Positions 1 to 11,266 of a DNA stretch of 64,000 bases are shown here, piece after piece. The translations under genes were made by a program, and so were the position numbers. How positions within the stretch are numbered: position 1 is the first letter of the stretch; every line of letters begins with the position of its first letter. This DNA is from Amyloporia xantha (taxonomy: Eukaryota; Basidiomycota; Agaricomycetes; Polyporales; Adustoporiaceae). The stretch is taken from positions 682,001 through 746,000 of the forward strand of contig JAYKKR010000010.1 of NCBI GenBank assembly GCA_036971615.1, in the 5' to 3' direction. Under the pieces are notes generated by a model, which saw nothing but the letters and a program-made list of their open reading frames with translations, was not told the DNA's origin and did not search any database.

Positions 1-13
1 CTGTTATGTGCAG

Positions 14-526
14 GTCTCGTGGGGTACCAAGGGCAGTGACAAAGCAGAAGCGCTGCCATCAGTGGCCTCAAAGAAAGGCAAAGATGCAGGGACAGCGGTC
101 GTCGAGGATGTGGCCAGGAGCAAGGAGGATCTCGATGCGACTTTCAAGGAGACGGTCACTCGTGCTGTCACGAAATTGGAGGTCAAGGAAGTTGTTGAGA
201 AGCCTACGATGGACGATGAGAATCGTACATTCCGAACGCGCTTAGTCGCGTTCTGGATGCTCTCGAATGCCGTACTGGCTATTTCGGTGGAGAACCTGAA
301 TGGCTTGTCAACTGGCAACGAGCAGGAAGACGAAGATGAGCTGAAGAAGAAGCAAAACATCTATTTTGCTGTCATCCTCTACTCCACTTTCGGACTGGCA
401 TTAGTTCGGTTTATAGGGGTGCGTTCAATTTTCTTTTCCTGTGAGGTGGAAATGGCTCATCCTATTCTCCAGTGTCTATACTACTTTTTCAAGCGCAATC
501 TGTTCCGGTGCTGCAGGAGAAACTAA
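14..526 (+). CDS. Chitin synthase, C-terminal end (5' truncated by window edge)
   Basis: This is the last part of a membrane chitin synthase, which polymerises UDP-GlcNAc into cell-wall chitin at the plasma membrane. The reading frame opens right after an acceptor-like ...GCAG at 10-13 and begins VSWGTKGSDKAEALPS, the motif near the C-terminus of division-1 (class I-III) fungal chitin synthases. A variable linker follows, then a hydrophobic helix (FWMLSNAVLAISVENLNG), an acidic loop, and the last helix interrupted by a 54-nt GT-AG intron (419-472). Spliced, the end reads RFIG/CLYYFFKRNLFRCCRRN, a Cys/Arg-rich tail. The catalytic domain lies outside the window, so the class cannot be fixed. 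Reading through the intron is also in frame because 54 is a multiple of three, but the inserted residues look non-coding. Confidence 0.85.
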   Translation, partial: VSWGTKGSDKAEALPSVASKKGKDAGTAVVEDVARSKEDLDATFKETVTRAVTKLEVKEVVEKPTMDDENRTFRTRLVAFWMLSNAVLAISVENLNGLSTGNEQEDEDELKKKQNIYFAVILYSTFGLALVRFIGVRSIFFSCEVEMAHPILQCLYYFFKRNLFRCCRRN

Positions 527-1866
527 AGGACATTCGCTTCGAGGGCTGTTGGATTTGGTCATTGGACTCGGACTATGTCGTCGTTCATTCATCATAGTAT
601 AGTGCTGCATTTTGGGATCATGGACATTTGGCATGCTGTCCCTCATCATTTACATCTCACCATCGGTCTCGTGTCTTCTTACCGCTGTTTGGTCGTAATA
701 ATGGAGTCGGGATACTCTCCGTTCCTTTGTATATCCAGTCACGAACGAGGTCTTGACAGATCACCGTTGGTTCAGAAATATATTAATGAAGGCCATGTAG
801 ATCTGACACGGCTCGTACGCCGGACCGCATTCCGTGCAAACGCTGCGGAAGCTGCTCCAATAAATTTTATCGATTCGGAAATGCAGAATTGACAGCTAAA
901 GTGACAGGATTACCAAAGTCTTCATCCCTCAGAGCGCTCTAAGCACCGCGTTCCTCGGGAGATTTTTGACCATGGGGCAAGGATTTCGAGGGTCATCGGG
1001 AAGAATACATAATTGTGTTCCATATTACGAATATTGGATCGTCCCTTCACAATAGGTAGGTCCACCTTGGGGAGTTATTGCCGGACATGAACATGCTAAC
1101 TTACATTTGCCGTCATCCATTGCCGATTTCATCACTGCGCACGCTAGGTAGCCGTAGGACGCTATGGGTCCCGTGTCTGGTACCGGATCGAGGTTAGACG
1201 ACTGATCAGTGAAGATCTTGTGAGTAAATTCCGAAAAAGTACAAGGAGACAGAAAATAGCTCACGAAATGCAGGGTCCAGATTCCTCATTTCTGATCAAT
1301 AGAAAACCCCCAATCATTCGAACATCTTCTGGTTCGGATGGACAAAAGAAGGGGACTGATCTCACTATTGGAGGTCCCCATATGATACATTGCCATTGAC
1401 ATGATATCTGGGTAAATCAATAGAGTTTCATTTGGTTTCATCCACGACATCGAGATCAGCCACGCCCTGAGGAATAGTTGAAACTAAGATACACACATAG
1501 ATGATCATGATAAATATTTTGTTCGTGAAGGCATGAAATGGCCACATCCTCTCAGTCTTGCGACAGCATATGAGACTGACAAAAGCTACGACAGGGAGAA
1601 CAACTTACACAAACATCATAGGTTGGACGTTTCGGAAGTGTAGTTCACACATAATACGTATTCAGTTCCTCAAGTCCGTCGTGAAGCAAGCTGAGATCTT
1701 CGATTGCAGCTACGGAGAGAACCAGCTCCGGATGATACAGAGTGCATGAAGAGCTGGACAACTGGTACAGAATAAACGAGTAACAAGAACGCATGGATGA
1801 TAAAAAGACAGAAGGTCGTACAAAATGTGAGATCATAATAATACATCGACTCATCCCCATAGCAGA
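527..1866. other. Chitin synthase 3' flank with unresolved minus-strand coding-like fragments
   Basis: The stretch holds the 3' flank of the chitin synthase and no gene I can name. On the minus strand between about 1640 and 1040 there are short open segments separated by plausible splice signals. One runs from about 1460 to 1305 and reads ISMSWMKPNETLLIYPDIM. A second, about 1217 to 1110, reads DTGPIASYGYLACAVMKSAM. They could be exons of a small membrane or secreted protein, or remnants of one. A stop codon lies between them in the simplest reading, so I do not call a gene. Confidence 0.2.
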
Positions 1867-2381
1867 CTAGAAGGGATTCTCCTCATCATCCATCTTCTTG
1901 CTGTCTGATGACTCAGCCGCGTCTTCCTCAGCTGGACTCTCTGAGTCAGAGGTGACCTCTTTCTGGGTGAATAGAGATTGCATGGGCTTGGAACCCCTAG
2001 ATTATCAATTGTGAGCTCTGGCACAACAGCGAAAATATGCGCGTCTTACTTTATGAAGTGCTTCTTCTTGGCTGCATTGAGCTTCTGGCTGACCGGGGTC
2101 ATCATCTTGTCAGTGGGTGAAACGAATTGTGTTTTGCTGAGTTGCGTGGAGCCTTTGTTACTTCGTGTACAGCGCCACATGACGTGAAATACTCACTGGT
2201 TAGCAGTCTTCTTAGCTAAGAGAGCTTTTGCACCCATTCCTGGGGCTTGGCTAGCCAGCCCATTTGTCGCATTGCCAAGAGGCGCCTGTGGCACTGAGAC
2301 ATGCGCCGCTTGAGCAGGATTGTGCAAGGGCTGAACTGAAGAATGGATGGGAGAATCGTTAGGCGTCGTGGTCGAAGACAT
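1867..2381 (-). CDS. Spo12-family cell-cycle regulator
   Basis: This is a small acidic nuclear protein of the Spo12 family. In yeasts Spo12 belongs to the early-anaphase (FEAR) pathway that releases Cdc14, and it acts in mitotic exit and meiosis. Three exons join in frame: 2381-2197, 2136-2050 and 1996-1867, giving 133 aa. The diagnostic core lies in exon 2, FVSPTDKMMTPVSQKLNAAK, matching the family's SPTDK-(L/M)-xSPxSxKL signature. A Ser/Thr/Pro- and Gln-rich N-terminus precedes it. The tail is very acidic (SDSESPAEEDAAESSDSKK...) and could be phosphorylated. The SP and TP sites in the core are candidate CDK sites. Splice sites are GTGAGT and GTAAGA donors with CTCAG and TCTAG acceptors. Confidence 0.82.
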
Positions 2382-5300
2382 GATGAGGATAATATAGGTA
2401 GTCAACAAAGGACAACAGTTGTGGATGATGGTCAAGGGTGTAGGTGAGGGTAAGAGCCAAGGATGGTTTCGACACCGATCGTGGTTGCTGCAATTCTGTT
2501 CGTTCGAAGTTGAACGATCACGTGGATCAATGTTCGAGTCTTGCCACATCCACGTGATCGTGTCGCGAGAAAAGGCGCAGAAGACACGCGGTGACACATA
2601 CCTTGCCCTCCTGGTCCCTACGCGTCCACTCAACGTCCATCTAATTCTAGGGAGTCCTACGTGGCGCAAACTGAAGCCATCTGAGAGGAAAATAATGCTG
2701 TAGTCATGATAATGTGACGGAAAATCGTAGTCTGCGAAGTTGTGGCCAGCGAAATTTATGTCGCTTCCGACAAGAATGAAAAAATTCAAGGCACGTTCTT
2801 TGGAAAGACGAGCACCACTGACCTGTATTCAAATTAGGGGAGCTAGGATACGGCTCACTGGGGCATGGAAGCATTTAAAGCGGATAGTTCTGTGGTAATT
2901 CTCCACTCAATCCGAGCAACCACAATCCCGCAGACGAAAGTGGTCTGACAGGACACTGACAACAGGTATTATCAGAGCTGCTGTCATATCCGCAAGAATC
3001 CGCATTTATTATCCACATTAGCCATCCCACCCAAGCGTCGCGTATTAGGGTAGGTGGTCTACTATGACAGATCACCGCCCTTCGGAGACGAATTAATTTC
3101 CTGATGTTATATGAAGGGCGCCGGAACCCAATGGACGCCAACACGGTTCATTATGAGTTTGGTATGTCCCTCGCCTGGTCTGCTGTCCGTGTGTCCTCTG
3201 AGATAACGACTGATAACGCCTATAACCAGGGTCCCGATCTTTCGCAGTGATCCGTTTCTACCTCGTTGTAGCAAGTGCGAATGCCTCGAGGCCCTCGATG
3301 CGACAGCGACAACTGGATGCACTATCCTCGAATGGTCGCGATACGGTTCACTCGTTGGACCGAGTTATCGCGAAGTCATGGCGTGCGTACGATGGTGACG
3401 AATTTCCGAATTATCGCTCATGGACGATTGTGGTCCTCCGATCATCGTGCTTGACTTCTGGAGGTTAAGGCTGGACCCTCGCTCTTCTCTGCCTCCGTGT
3501 GGTTCTCGATGCCCTGGTCGATCTGTCTTCTCCACCAATGTCGCGGTGTTATCTGTAGAGGCGAGTAGAGCTACTCAGAGGGGCAGCACTGGGCCCGAAT
3601 CTGCTGGCGATAATTGTTCTGAACCACTCGATCCACGTTGCCAATTGACAGCGACACGACCTGCTGTATTCTGCCTGCTTGCTCAGCCAACCTGCCCGCA
3701 TCCTGCCGAGTATCAATCAACATGTCCCGCCCACCACTTGCGGAGCTTCATCTTGCATGTCTGCATCACATCATGCGGCTTCAGGCGGAGTGCTTTTGAC
3801 GAACTCTATCATCCCTGTCACGGCCGCCTCCGTCGTCGCTGGATGACACGCTGGGAATGTTCAAACACTTAATGGCTTGTGAAAGGCTCTGCTTAATCAC
3901 CGGCATCGGGATATATGTCGGGGAGCGTCGGTGTCCTAAGAGCGATAGGCATCGACATGCTTACCCATTTCGGCCTATGTCCGGACGGAGTTCAGCATCC
4001 TGCTGATGCACACACAGAGCTTTCCTACCTCCCGGGGTCTTCATGGCTGTCGCCGTCGGCCTCATTACCGTCAGCTATGCTATTGTTCCTGTTTTGCATG
4101 TACGGATCTCATTACGTCCACTTGACCCGAAAGATGCGGGTGTGTTCTGGTGAGTTTGGGTTGCCACAAACCTAATAACAGTATATGTGACGACGGGCCT
4201 TTCTGCCAGTGTCGCAACGGGTCATGGCAGATCACCAGAAAGTCGCCGAGGTGAGCGGGCAGATAGTGGCGCGAGTGCCAGTGACAACTCTCCCCTTCGC
4301 TGGTCACCAGGCGTCTTCGCTGACAACTCTGGACTAGCCCGGTGTTCGATCTCTCCTTTCAAAGAATCCTGTTCCCTTGGTGTTACATCGGACTAAAATA
4401 AATTTCATGTGATTCTCTGCGGCCGTGCCGGGAGGCGCTGAGTATTGGTCTTGCGCCGCATTCATTCCCTGCTGTCTGGCGGATAGTCATCCTACCGCTG
4501 CATACCAACTACGTCCTGCGGTAGCTTTCAGGCGCAGCTGCGCCTAACGGACCGGTGAGCTCATGAAGCACCCCTTGATCTCGTCGACCAATGGCATTTT
4601 CATCTCGGGCGCTGCTTCGCCGTGCACGCTGACCCTTTATCAAAGTTGATCTGGCGGTTCTGGTTGACTGGCGTTGGTGACGATATGTCTTCCTTTGGTT
4701 CACTGAGTTGGGATCTGTCGACTGAGCACCCGCTCTATCGGGGTTGCTTGGCGGGATGTACGGCCGTCCGTGACAACTTGATATGTCCACATTGTTGATC
4801 ATGCAACCCAATATCTGCTTATGAGCGTACTGGCATTGGTCAAGCATGAGAAATTCGAATAACACAAGCCTGCTGGGTGAGGTGGACGGAGCCAATATTA
4901 GGGTTTGGATTACGGGAGGAGCTAATATGTCTACTGACGCCTACATATGCACGAGGAAAGCAACTTAGGGCATGAGAAGACGTACGTATACGGCTGACTA
5001 TCGATTCAACTGGTTGCGAGATCTATGAAGAGCGCGCGCTCTAGACTGACCGGCGTGGGGTCGTGGAGAACTCAAGAAGGCAGGACTTGCGGCTGTGATG
5101 GCTTTGACTCACGAAGAAGAGAGCCCGCTGTGACGGCCGGCGTAAGAGGAGGGCGGTACGCGCGCGCGAGTGATTGATTGAGATTGTCAGCAGACCTGGG
5201 GACGGAGCTCAGGTGAGAGAACGAACGGGGCAAGGACGTACGGAAACGTAAAAAGGGAATGCATTGAGATGTCGAGGGGCAACGCAAGCGCGACGGGAGC

Positions 5301-5733
5301 AAGCACGGTGGTCGGATAGGAAGAGAGGCACATGGAGACTCGTGTCTGGAGATGAGACAGGGGATGTTGGAGGACTGGATGTGCCATTTCGGGATCGGAT
5401 CTGGTTGAGGACATGAGGGATGGTTAAAAGGCTAAACGGTCCGCCTAGGCCAAGGATAAATTTCGCCCACTAGCCCGCGGGAAATTGAACTGGCAAGTGG
5501 GAGAGGACAGACAGCGACCGAGCAGCGACCGACTTGAGGCCGACCGTGACGACCAGCACAGCGGAGACAGCCCACGGAGAAACGGTGCGGATCATTGCCA
5601 TCTGGCTGCAGGTGGCACTCATCTGGGGTCTCGACACCGCCAGCCACAACCCCCTCTCCTCTCTACCCCTCCCTTTATTCCTCTCTTTAATTCTCTTCCT
5701 CCCCTTCTCCCTCTCTTTCTTCATCCTCTAGTC
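2382..5733. other. 3.3-kb stretch with no resolvable gene
   Basis: Between the Spo12 gene and Rheb I cannot assemble an intact gene. Several coding-like segments lie on the plus strand from about 3245 to 4344. One (3247-3468) contains RAYDGDEFPNYRSWTIVVL. Another (about 4019-4150) is hydrophobic and contains FMAVAVGLITVSYAIVPVL, followed by a GTGAGT donor. A third, after a CTGCCAG acceptor near 4210, contains RVMADHQKVAEVSGQIVARV and stops at 4344. They lie in different frames and no start or splice chain joins them convincingly. This may be a rapidly evolving multi-exon gene or a decayed one. The last 80 nt before Rheb (about 5655-5733) are almost pure pyrimidine, a usual fungal core-promoter or leader feature. 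Confidence 0.3.
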
Positions 5734-6598
5734 ATGTCCGGTGACATTCTCAGGAAGAGGAAAATCGCCGTCCTTGGTTCTCGCTCAGTCGGTGCGCACC
5801 TCCGATCCCCTCTCCGTCGCGCATACACCCTAACTTATCGTCAAATTGTCATCAAAAACAGGGAAATCGTCGCTCGTTATACAGTTCATTGAGAACCACT
5901 TTGTCGAGTCCTACTACCCTACCATCGAGAGCACTTTTTCAAAGAGCATCAACTACAAAGGCGTTGAATACGACTGTGACATCATCGACACCGCTGGCCA
6001 GGCATGTCTTTTTTCTCTGCCCGCCCGCCACCGTGGCACTTACCCAAGTATCATCCGCAGGACGAATACACTATCCTCAACTCCAAGCACGCTATTGGCA
6101 TCCATGGCTTTGTCCTCGTCTACTCCGTCACCTCCCGCAAGTCCTTCGACATGGTCCGCGTCGTCTACGACAAGATCGTCGATTTCTGTGGCATGAACTC
6201 CATCCCCTGCGTTATTGTCGGTGCCAAGACGGACTTGCAACCAAGGTGAGTTCCCGGACCCTTTTCCCGTCTCCGCGGTAGACACCGCTGCCCGGAGCCG
6301 TCACCCACATTTTTCATTCCCCTCACAGCGGCAAAAACAGACAGGTAGCACCAAACGAAGGCCAGGAGCTCGCCAGCACCCACCACGCGGCATGGATCGA
6401 GACGAGCGCGAAGAACAACGTCAACGTCGGTGAGTTCTTCTTTCCCGAATCCGTCGATCGCCGCCGATGAATTGACCGCGCCTATCGAACGCACGCCATA
6501 CAGCCAAAGTCTTCGAGCTCTGTTTGGCGGAGATCGAGAAGGCCACCCCAAATCATCAGAACAACGAACCCCCAGCCAGCAAATGCATCATCATGTGA
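5734..6598 (+). CDS. rhb1: Ras-family GTPase Rheb (Rhb1), TORC1 activator
   Basis: Five exons (5734-5791, 5862-6001, 6061-6245, 6329-6429, 6504-6598) give about 192 aa. The P-loop GSRSVGKSS has the Arg that Rheb carries where Ras has Gly12. The switch-I region follows (YYPTIESTFSK), then DTAGQDEYTIL (G3), ETSAK (G5) and the C-terminal CaaX box CIIM for prenylation. In other eukaryotes Rheb activates TORC1 at the lysosome/vacuole, coupling nutrients to growth. Intron 2 (6002-6060) must start with GC, not GT, because DTAGQ has to join DEY. The fourth exon could also begin 12 nt later at 6341, removing SGKN; both acceptors keep the frame. The G4 motif reads GAKTD, with Ala where most small GTPases have Asn. 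A long CT-rich tract precedes the ATG. Confidence 0.95.
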
Positions 6599-7176
6599 TG
6601 TACCCGTAGACTTTTTCTCTATTTTTTCTTTTTCTCCTGGCTTCCGGCTCCTGGCTCCTGGCATATTGCATCCGCTCATAGAACATTCACACATATCCCC
6701 TCACCCCAGCCCACCCGTCCACTGCATTGATCATCCGCCCTGTCTTGCTGCATCGCTGTTGTCGTTCTGTGCCTGAACCTCCTCCGCGCGACGTATGTTG
6801 CGGTCCCTTATTCTCAGGGTTTTATTCTTGTATATTTGGACTGTTGGTTTCTGACTTATATAGCCATCTCTCTATCCGTTATCCCTATAACTAGTATGTA
6901 AACTGTGTACGATTCCTTGTCGTGGTCGTCTACAACCCCTCCGTGGGGGCTCCTACGATGTATGCCTTTCCCAGGAGGTTTTTAATTGCATGACTGCTAA
7001 TCCCAGTTGCTTGGTTCGTCTTTTCGATGTGGGGGATGCACCGCGAAAGGCGCGCATATACTTTATATGAGATCTAATCGCAACACAATACAGGTATGGC
7101 GGCCATGTCTACAGACGCTCCTACTAGTACAGATTCGTTCATGGTCGTCTCCCTTGACCTCATCGTACCGTACCCA
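6599..7176. other. Convergent 3' intergenic region
   Basis: This is the shared 3' region of Rheb (+) and the beta-mannosidase gene (-). It is T-rich just after the Rheb stop (CTTTTTCTCTATTTTTTC), as expected of a 3' UTR. I see no gene, tRNA or repeat. Confidence 0.6.
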
Positions 7177-10100
7177 TCAAGCCGTCCCATCCCCGAGGAA
7201 TCTCGCTTTGATCTTCCTGCTTTTGAGCCCCACGGCTTTCACCACTTGCGGGTCGTCCGGCACGAGGTCGATGAACTGGTCACTCCAGCGAGGGGCTTCT
7301 CCCTCGACGTCGAGCACGATGCCTTTGATCGGTTTCTTGGACGAGAGTTCCACAGTCTCACCATCTGACTGGAGCGTGATGCTCAGCCCGAGGTCTTTAA
7401 TCTCGGGAAAACTGATGAACTTGAAGGGTTCAGGCCTAGACCAGGCGCCGTCAGGGGAGAGAAGACGCGACGGAGATCCATAGAGATGCTATCGATTGAA
7501 TGACATACCAGTTGGAGTAGCGGCCCAGCACAGCGCCATTACTGTCAAGCAGGCGTGCAGACGCGATGATCGTCTTGGGAACTTCGCTCGACTTTGTCCT
7601 CTTCGGCTGTCCAGGCAACTCCCCTTTGAACAGCTCCGTGCTCGAATTCGGAGCGAGCACGACTTCCTTCGAGAACTTGCTTCTCTCGTCTGTATGGAGG
7701 TCGAAGCAGGTGACCTCAAGGGTGGCCTTTTTCTCCGAGAGAGTGCTGTTGGTACCCCAGATCTCCAGAATGGTCTCGATGGTGAAGAAGGCAGCAGTCA
7801 GGTCATCTGCGAACGTCTGCTTGTCCTTGCGAGTCATGCCGACTGTGAAGGGGCGCAGCTCGCGCTTGATGGCGAAATAGGCAGGTTTCGGACGCAGGAA
7901 GTAGTCAACAATAGCCCACGAGGTCACAGGCCAACAGTCGTTGATCTAGTCCAGCCTCTAGTTGAGGAGGTAAAGTTAGAGAGGCCCTATGACTCCACGT
8001 ACCTGCCATACCAAGGCACCAGCCGTGTATTCTCTGCCCTTGCCGCGCCAGTTTCGCCTCCAAAGGCGGTAGGCAGAAGCAAGAGTCTCGGCTTGCATGA
8101 TCTGTGTGTAGTACACATAGCTAGGAGAATGTAAACGCCAGGTGGCACTTCTCAATTAAATAACAAGCGCTGACCTTTCCATCTCGAACGAGTGTTTGAA
8201 ATTCTCCACGAGGTAGAGCTGTGGTTCACACATATTCAGTCCTCCCTCGATCTCGGCCATTTCAAAAAAAAATAACGCGCCTCCAAACGTCGTTCAAATC
8301 CATCAGCCTTGTTGTGGTTATTCATGACCCTGCTCATGTGTTAGGAAGCTTTTAGGCGCAGGAAGCAGAGTTGACAGCGCACTTCGACTGAGGGTACCGC
8401 TCAGACTTGTTTCCGCCGAGCCAGTAATCGACAGTGCGGATGTCAGGATATGCCTCCCTGAACACGAATCCGTCAAGTCTATAGTCATGAGAGTTGCGCC
8501 AAGCACTTACATCCCAAATTCCGATACAAATCTGCCTGAGAGGATATCCCAGTTATGCCAGGGCTCTTGCGAACCATGCCACACGTTCCCTGATCATCCG
8601 ATAAATTACTTGAAATATGACAGACGGTTCACCTAAGGCAGCTCACATTGATGAAGGTCACCATAATCCCTGTCAGTAGTCGGCTTGCCGAACCCGCTGT
8701 AGGGAGAACTGCGATGGTAGTGAATGTCGCTAAGTTTCTCGACAACCGAAGGTAACAAGCGCTCATAAATGTAACGCGCGGGGAAAGTGGACTTGCGGAA
8801 GTCCGACTTCTCATCAGAGTAGTCGAGGTCCAGCTTGGATGACTCCGCAAGTTGGTAGTCTGCGTCGCGTGAGAAGACCAGAATCGGCGCACATATCCGA
8901 TGACTGACCTTCGTTGTTCCCAGCTGAGTATCAGACAGTCAGCGGACACCGCCTTTCGGACTGATTCGTCTCCCTGGCACTCACCGAAGATGACTACAGA
9001 CGGATGGTGTCTGAGCCGCTTGACATTCTGTTCTGCCTCTAGCTCAACTGAATTCGTAAAGGAATCATAGGCCGGGTACTGATGACAACAGTCAGTCGAG
9101 AAGCGGCGGGTCAGCTGACGGACATTACATACTTGACCACAGCCGAACATGAAGTCCTGCCAAACTAAGATACCAAGATCTATGTAACGCCGGTATCAGA
9201 AACGATAGAACGAGGTAAAAGAAATGCCAATTACCATCGCAAATATCATAGAAGTCATCGGCTTCGTATATTCCGCCTCCCCAAACACGAACCATATTTT
9301 GATTGCCATCCACGAGAAGTTGGAGCCAATCCTTGTACCTGTCACGAGTCATCCTGAAATGTTTCCCATGAGCATCGAGTATTTTAGGAAGGTGGAAGAC
9401 CGACGTAGTCAGGAAGGAGTCCGCCGGGATCCAGTTAGAACCTTCGAGACGATGTCATCGTAAATTTGGGGACAGCACTATTGCATGGCTTTACCTCCGC
9501 AGAAGATTCTGACGTTGTTGATCTCAAATAAGAATGTTCTGCCTTCTTGGTCAATCAGTTTGTCTTGAATCACCCTCGCACGGCGGAATGCGATTTTTTG
9601 AATCTTATGATCAAGCGAGTTGCCATGCTATATCACACGGACAAGACAGCTTATATCAGTTTCACGACAAAGACTGGACGAAACTTTCACCTACTTCGTC
9701 CGTCACTTTTATCTCGACAGTGTACTGTGGTTGTTTACCATATCCCACGGGGTACCACAGATCATACGTTCCTGCAGACAGCTTGAACTGTGCCTTGGCC
9801 TCCGATTTGAAAATTTCTGATGCTGTTCTGGCCAGTCACTAAAGAACCATCGGGGCCTTTCAGGTTGACAGAGGCGATGCTATGGTCGTCATGCGAAAGT
9901 GCAAAGTTCACCTCGAGGCTAGCGGACAGATCTTCGGATACCTTAGCACGAATGTCAACGTCAGTGATGCGGGCTTGGTAAGTCTCTAGCTTGATGGGCT
10001 TCCAGGGCCCAACCGTCATCAAGACCGGGCCTACGGAACAAAGGGTGAGGAACGGCAATCATGAGAAAGTGCCTGGACAGACCCCAATCCCATCCGTAGC

Positions 10101-10951
10101 TAGGTCAGAACTGTCAGCGCCAGTCAAGACGGATGACTCAGGCAGAAACTTACTTATACTGCGCCTTACGAACATGGAGCCGACTGGAATCACCGTTCCA
10201 CAAGTTGTATTTCTGGTGGGCTTTCTCCACCTCTCTGCCCTGGGAGCCGGTAAATAGTCAGAATCGCAAGCCAGGATCCTTTGCGGTGAGAGTCATACTT
10301 TGCGGAACGCGCTGATGAATGTAATAAGCAGCTCATTTTTACCTGCGTTCAGGTATTGTTTCACCGGCACTCTGTGAGAGATGAACTGGTTCTCCGTCCT
10401 GCGGGCTATCAGAATCTGCTCAATACAACACCACGGTAAATTGAGACTGACTCCAGGATCTTATGCCCGTTCTAAGGTTGTACAGCATAGTAATGAGTGT
10501 TCAATATAACAATATACGCCGCATGCTTACAAGTTTGACTGTTGCAAAAGTATCCAAGCCGTCGAAGACTAGGTCCACATTCGGGGCAGAGACTTCCGAT
10601 TCAGTCGCATTGAATTGCGTCTTGAATGCCCATGGGACTTCGCCGACCCCTACATGAAATCAGATTACATGCGATCTATGATCCCGCTGCATGGATCTTA
10701 CATTGCACATCCCATTCCTGCAGGCCGATGAACTACAGCGCGATGTCCCATTGGTCCGCGTCAGCATAAACTGATGAACGACGGATGCAATGAGCACTCA
10801 CCGGGTCCGGAATCTTCTTATACTTCAGCAACTCCACATGCACAGTCGTCGGGAACTGGTTAACGGCCAGCCACTCGCCGTCCTTCACCGTCTCCCCTCC
10901 CCCGACCTGGGTGAAGCTCCATCCTTCGTGTAGGGTCCTAGTGATGGTCAT
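7177..10951 (-). CDS. Beta-mannosidase, glycoside hydrolase family 2, intracellular B type
   Basis: This enzyme removes terminal non-reducing beta-D-mannose from manno-oligosaccharides, N-glycan cores and mannan fragments. The gene is split by many short introns. It starts [19 protein letters not shown], with no signal peptide, as in cytosolic (B-type) fungal beta-mannosidases. The N-terminal jelly-roll domain is followed by a catalytic barrel with [20 protein letters not shown]. The acid/base motif AGNNEDYQLAE has its Glu (NNE) next to an exon junction. The nucleophile motif is FVSEFGM (Glu). The C-terminal Ig-like domain contains [20 protein letters not shown] and ends near FLGDGTA at 7177. 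A length near 850 aa fits the family. Both catalytic glutamates are present, so I read it as functional. I did not verify every intron boundary. Confidence 0.9.
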
Positions 10952-11266
10952 CGTTAACGAATGCAAGTGGTGAGCGATGCTCCTGCACGGACCGCTCACC
11001 TTTAACGAGCTCAATAATCGATACTGGCCGGGTCAGCTGTGGTCAGCTGTACTGAACAGCAGATGGCCTGCCGAGGATAAACCCGACGCCGAGTCTACCA
11101 TAGTTTGCATCTCGCACCTTAGTCCGTTTTAGGAAATCCCAACTTGTTCCACGGATGTGAGTGAAATGTTTGCTGCGAAAATCATCCGTTCTATTGCCGC
11201 TGAGGGTTCTTCGGGGCGGGCATAAAGTTGTAAAGGTACTACAATGTCTATCTAATTGTCGTGCAT
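10952..11266. other. Short intergenic gap between two minus-strand genes
   Basis: This 315-nt gap lies upstream of the beta-mannosidase ATG and downstream of the transporter stop codon. I see no gene or clear motif. It should hold the beta-mannosidase promoter and the transporter 3' UTR. Confidence 0.5.
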
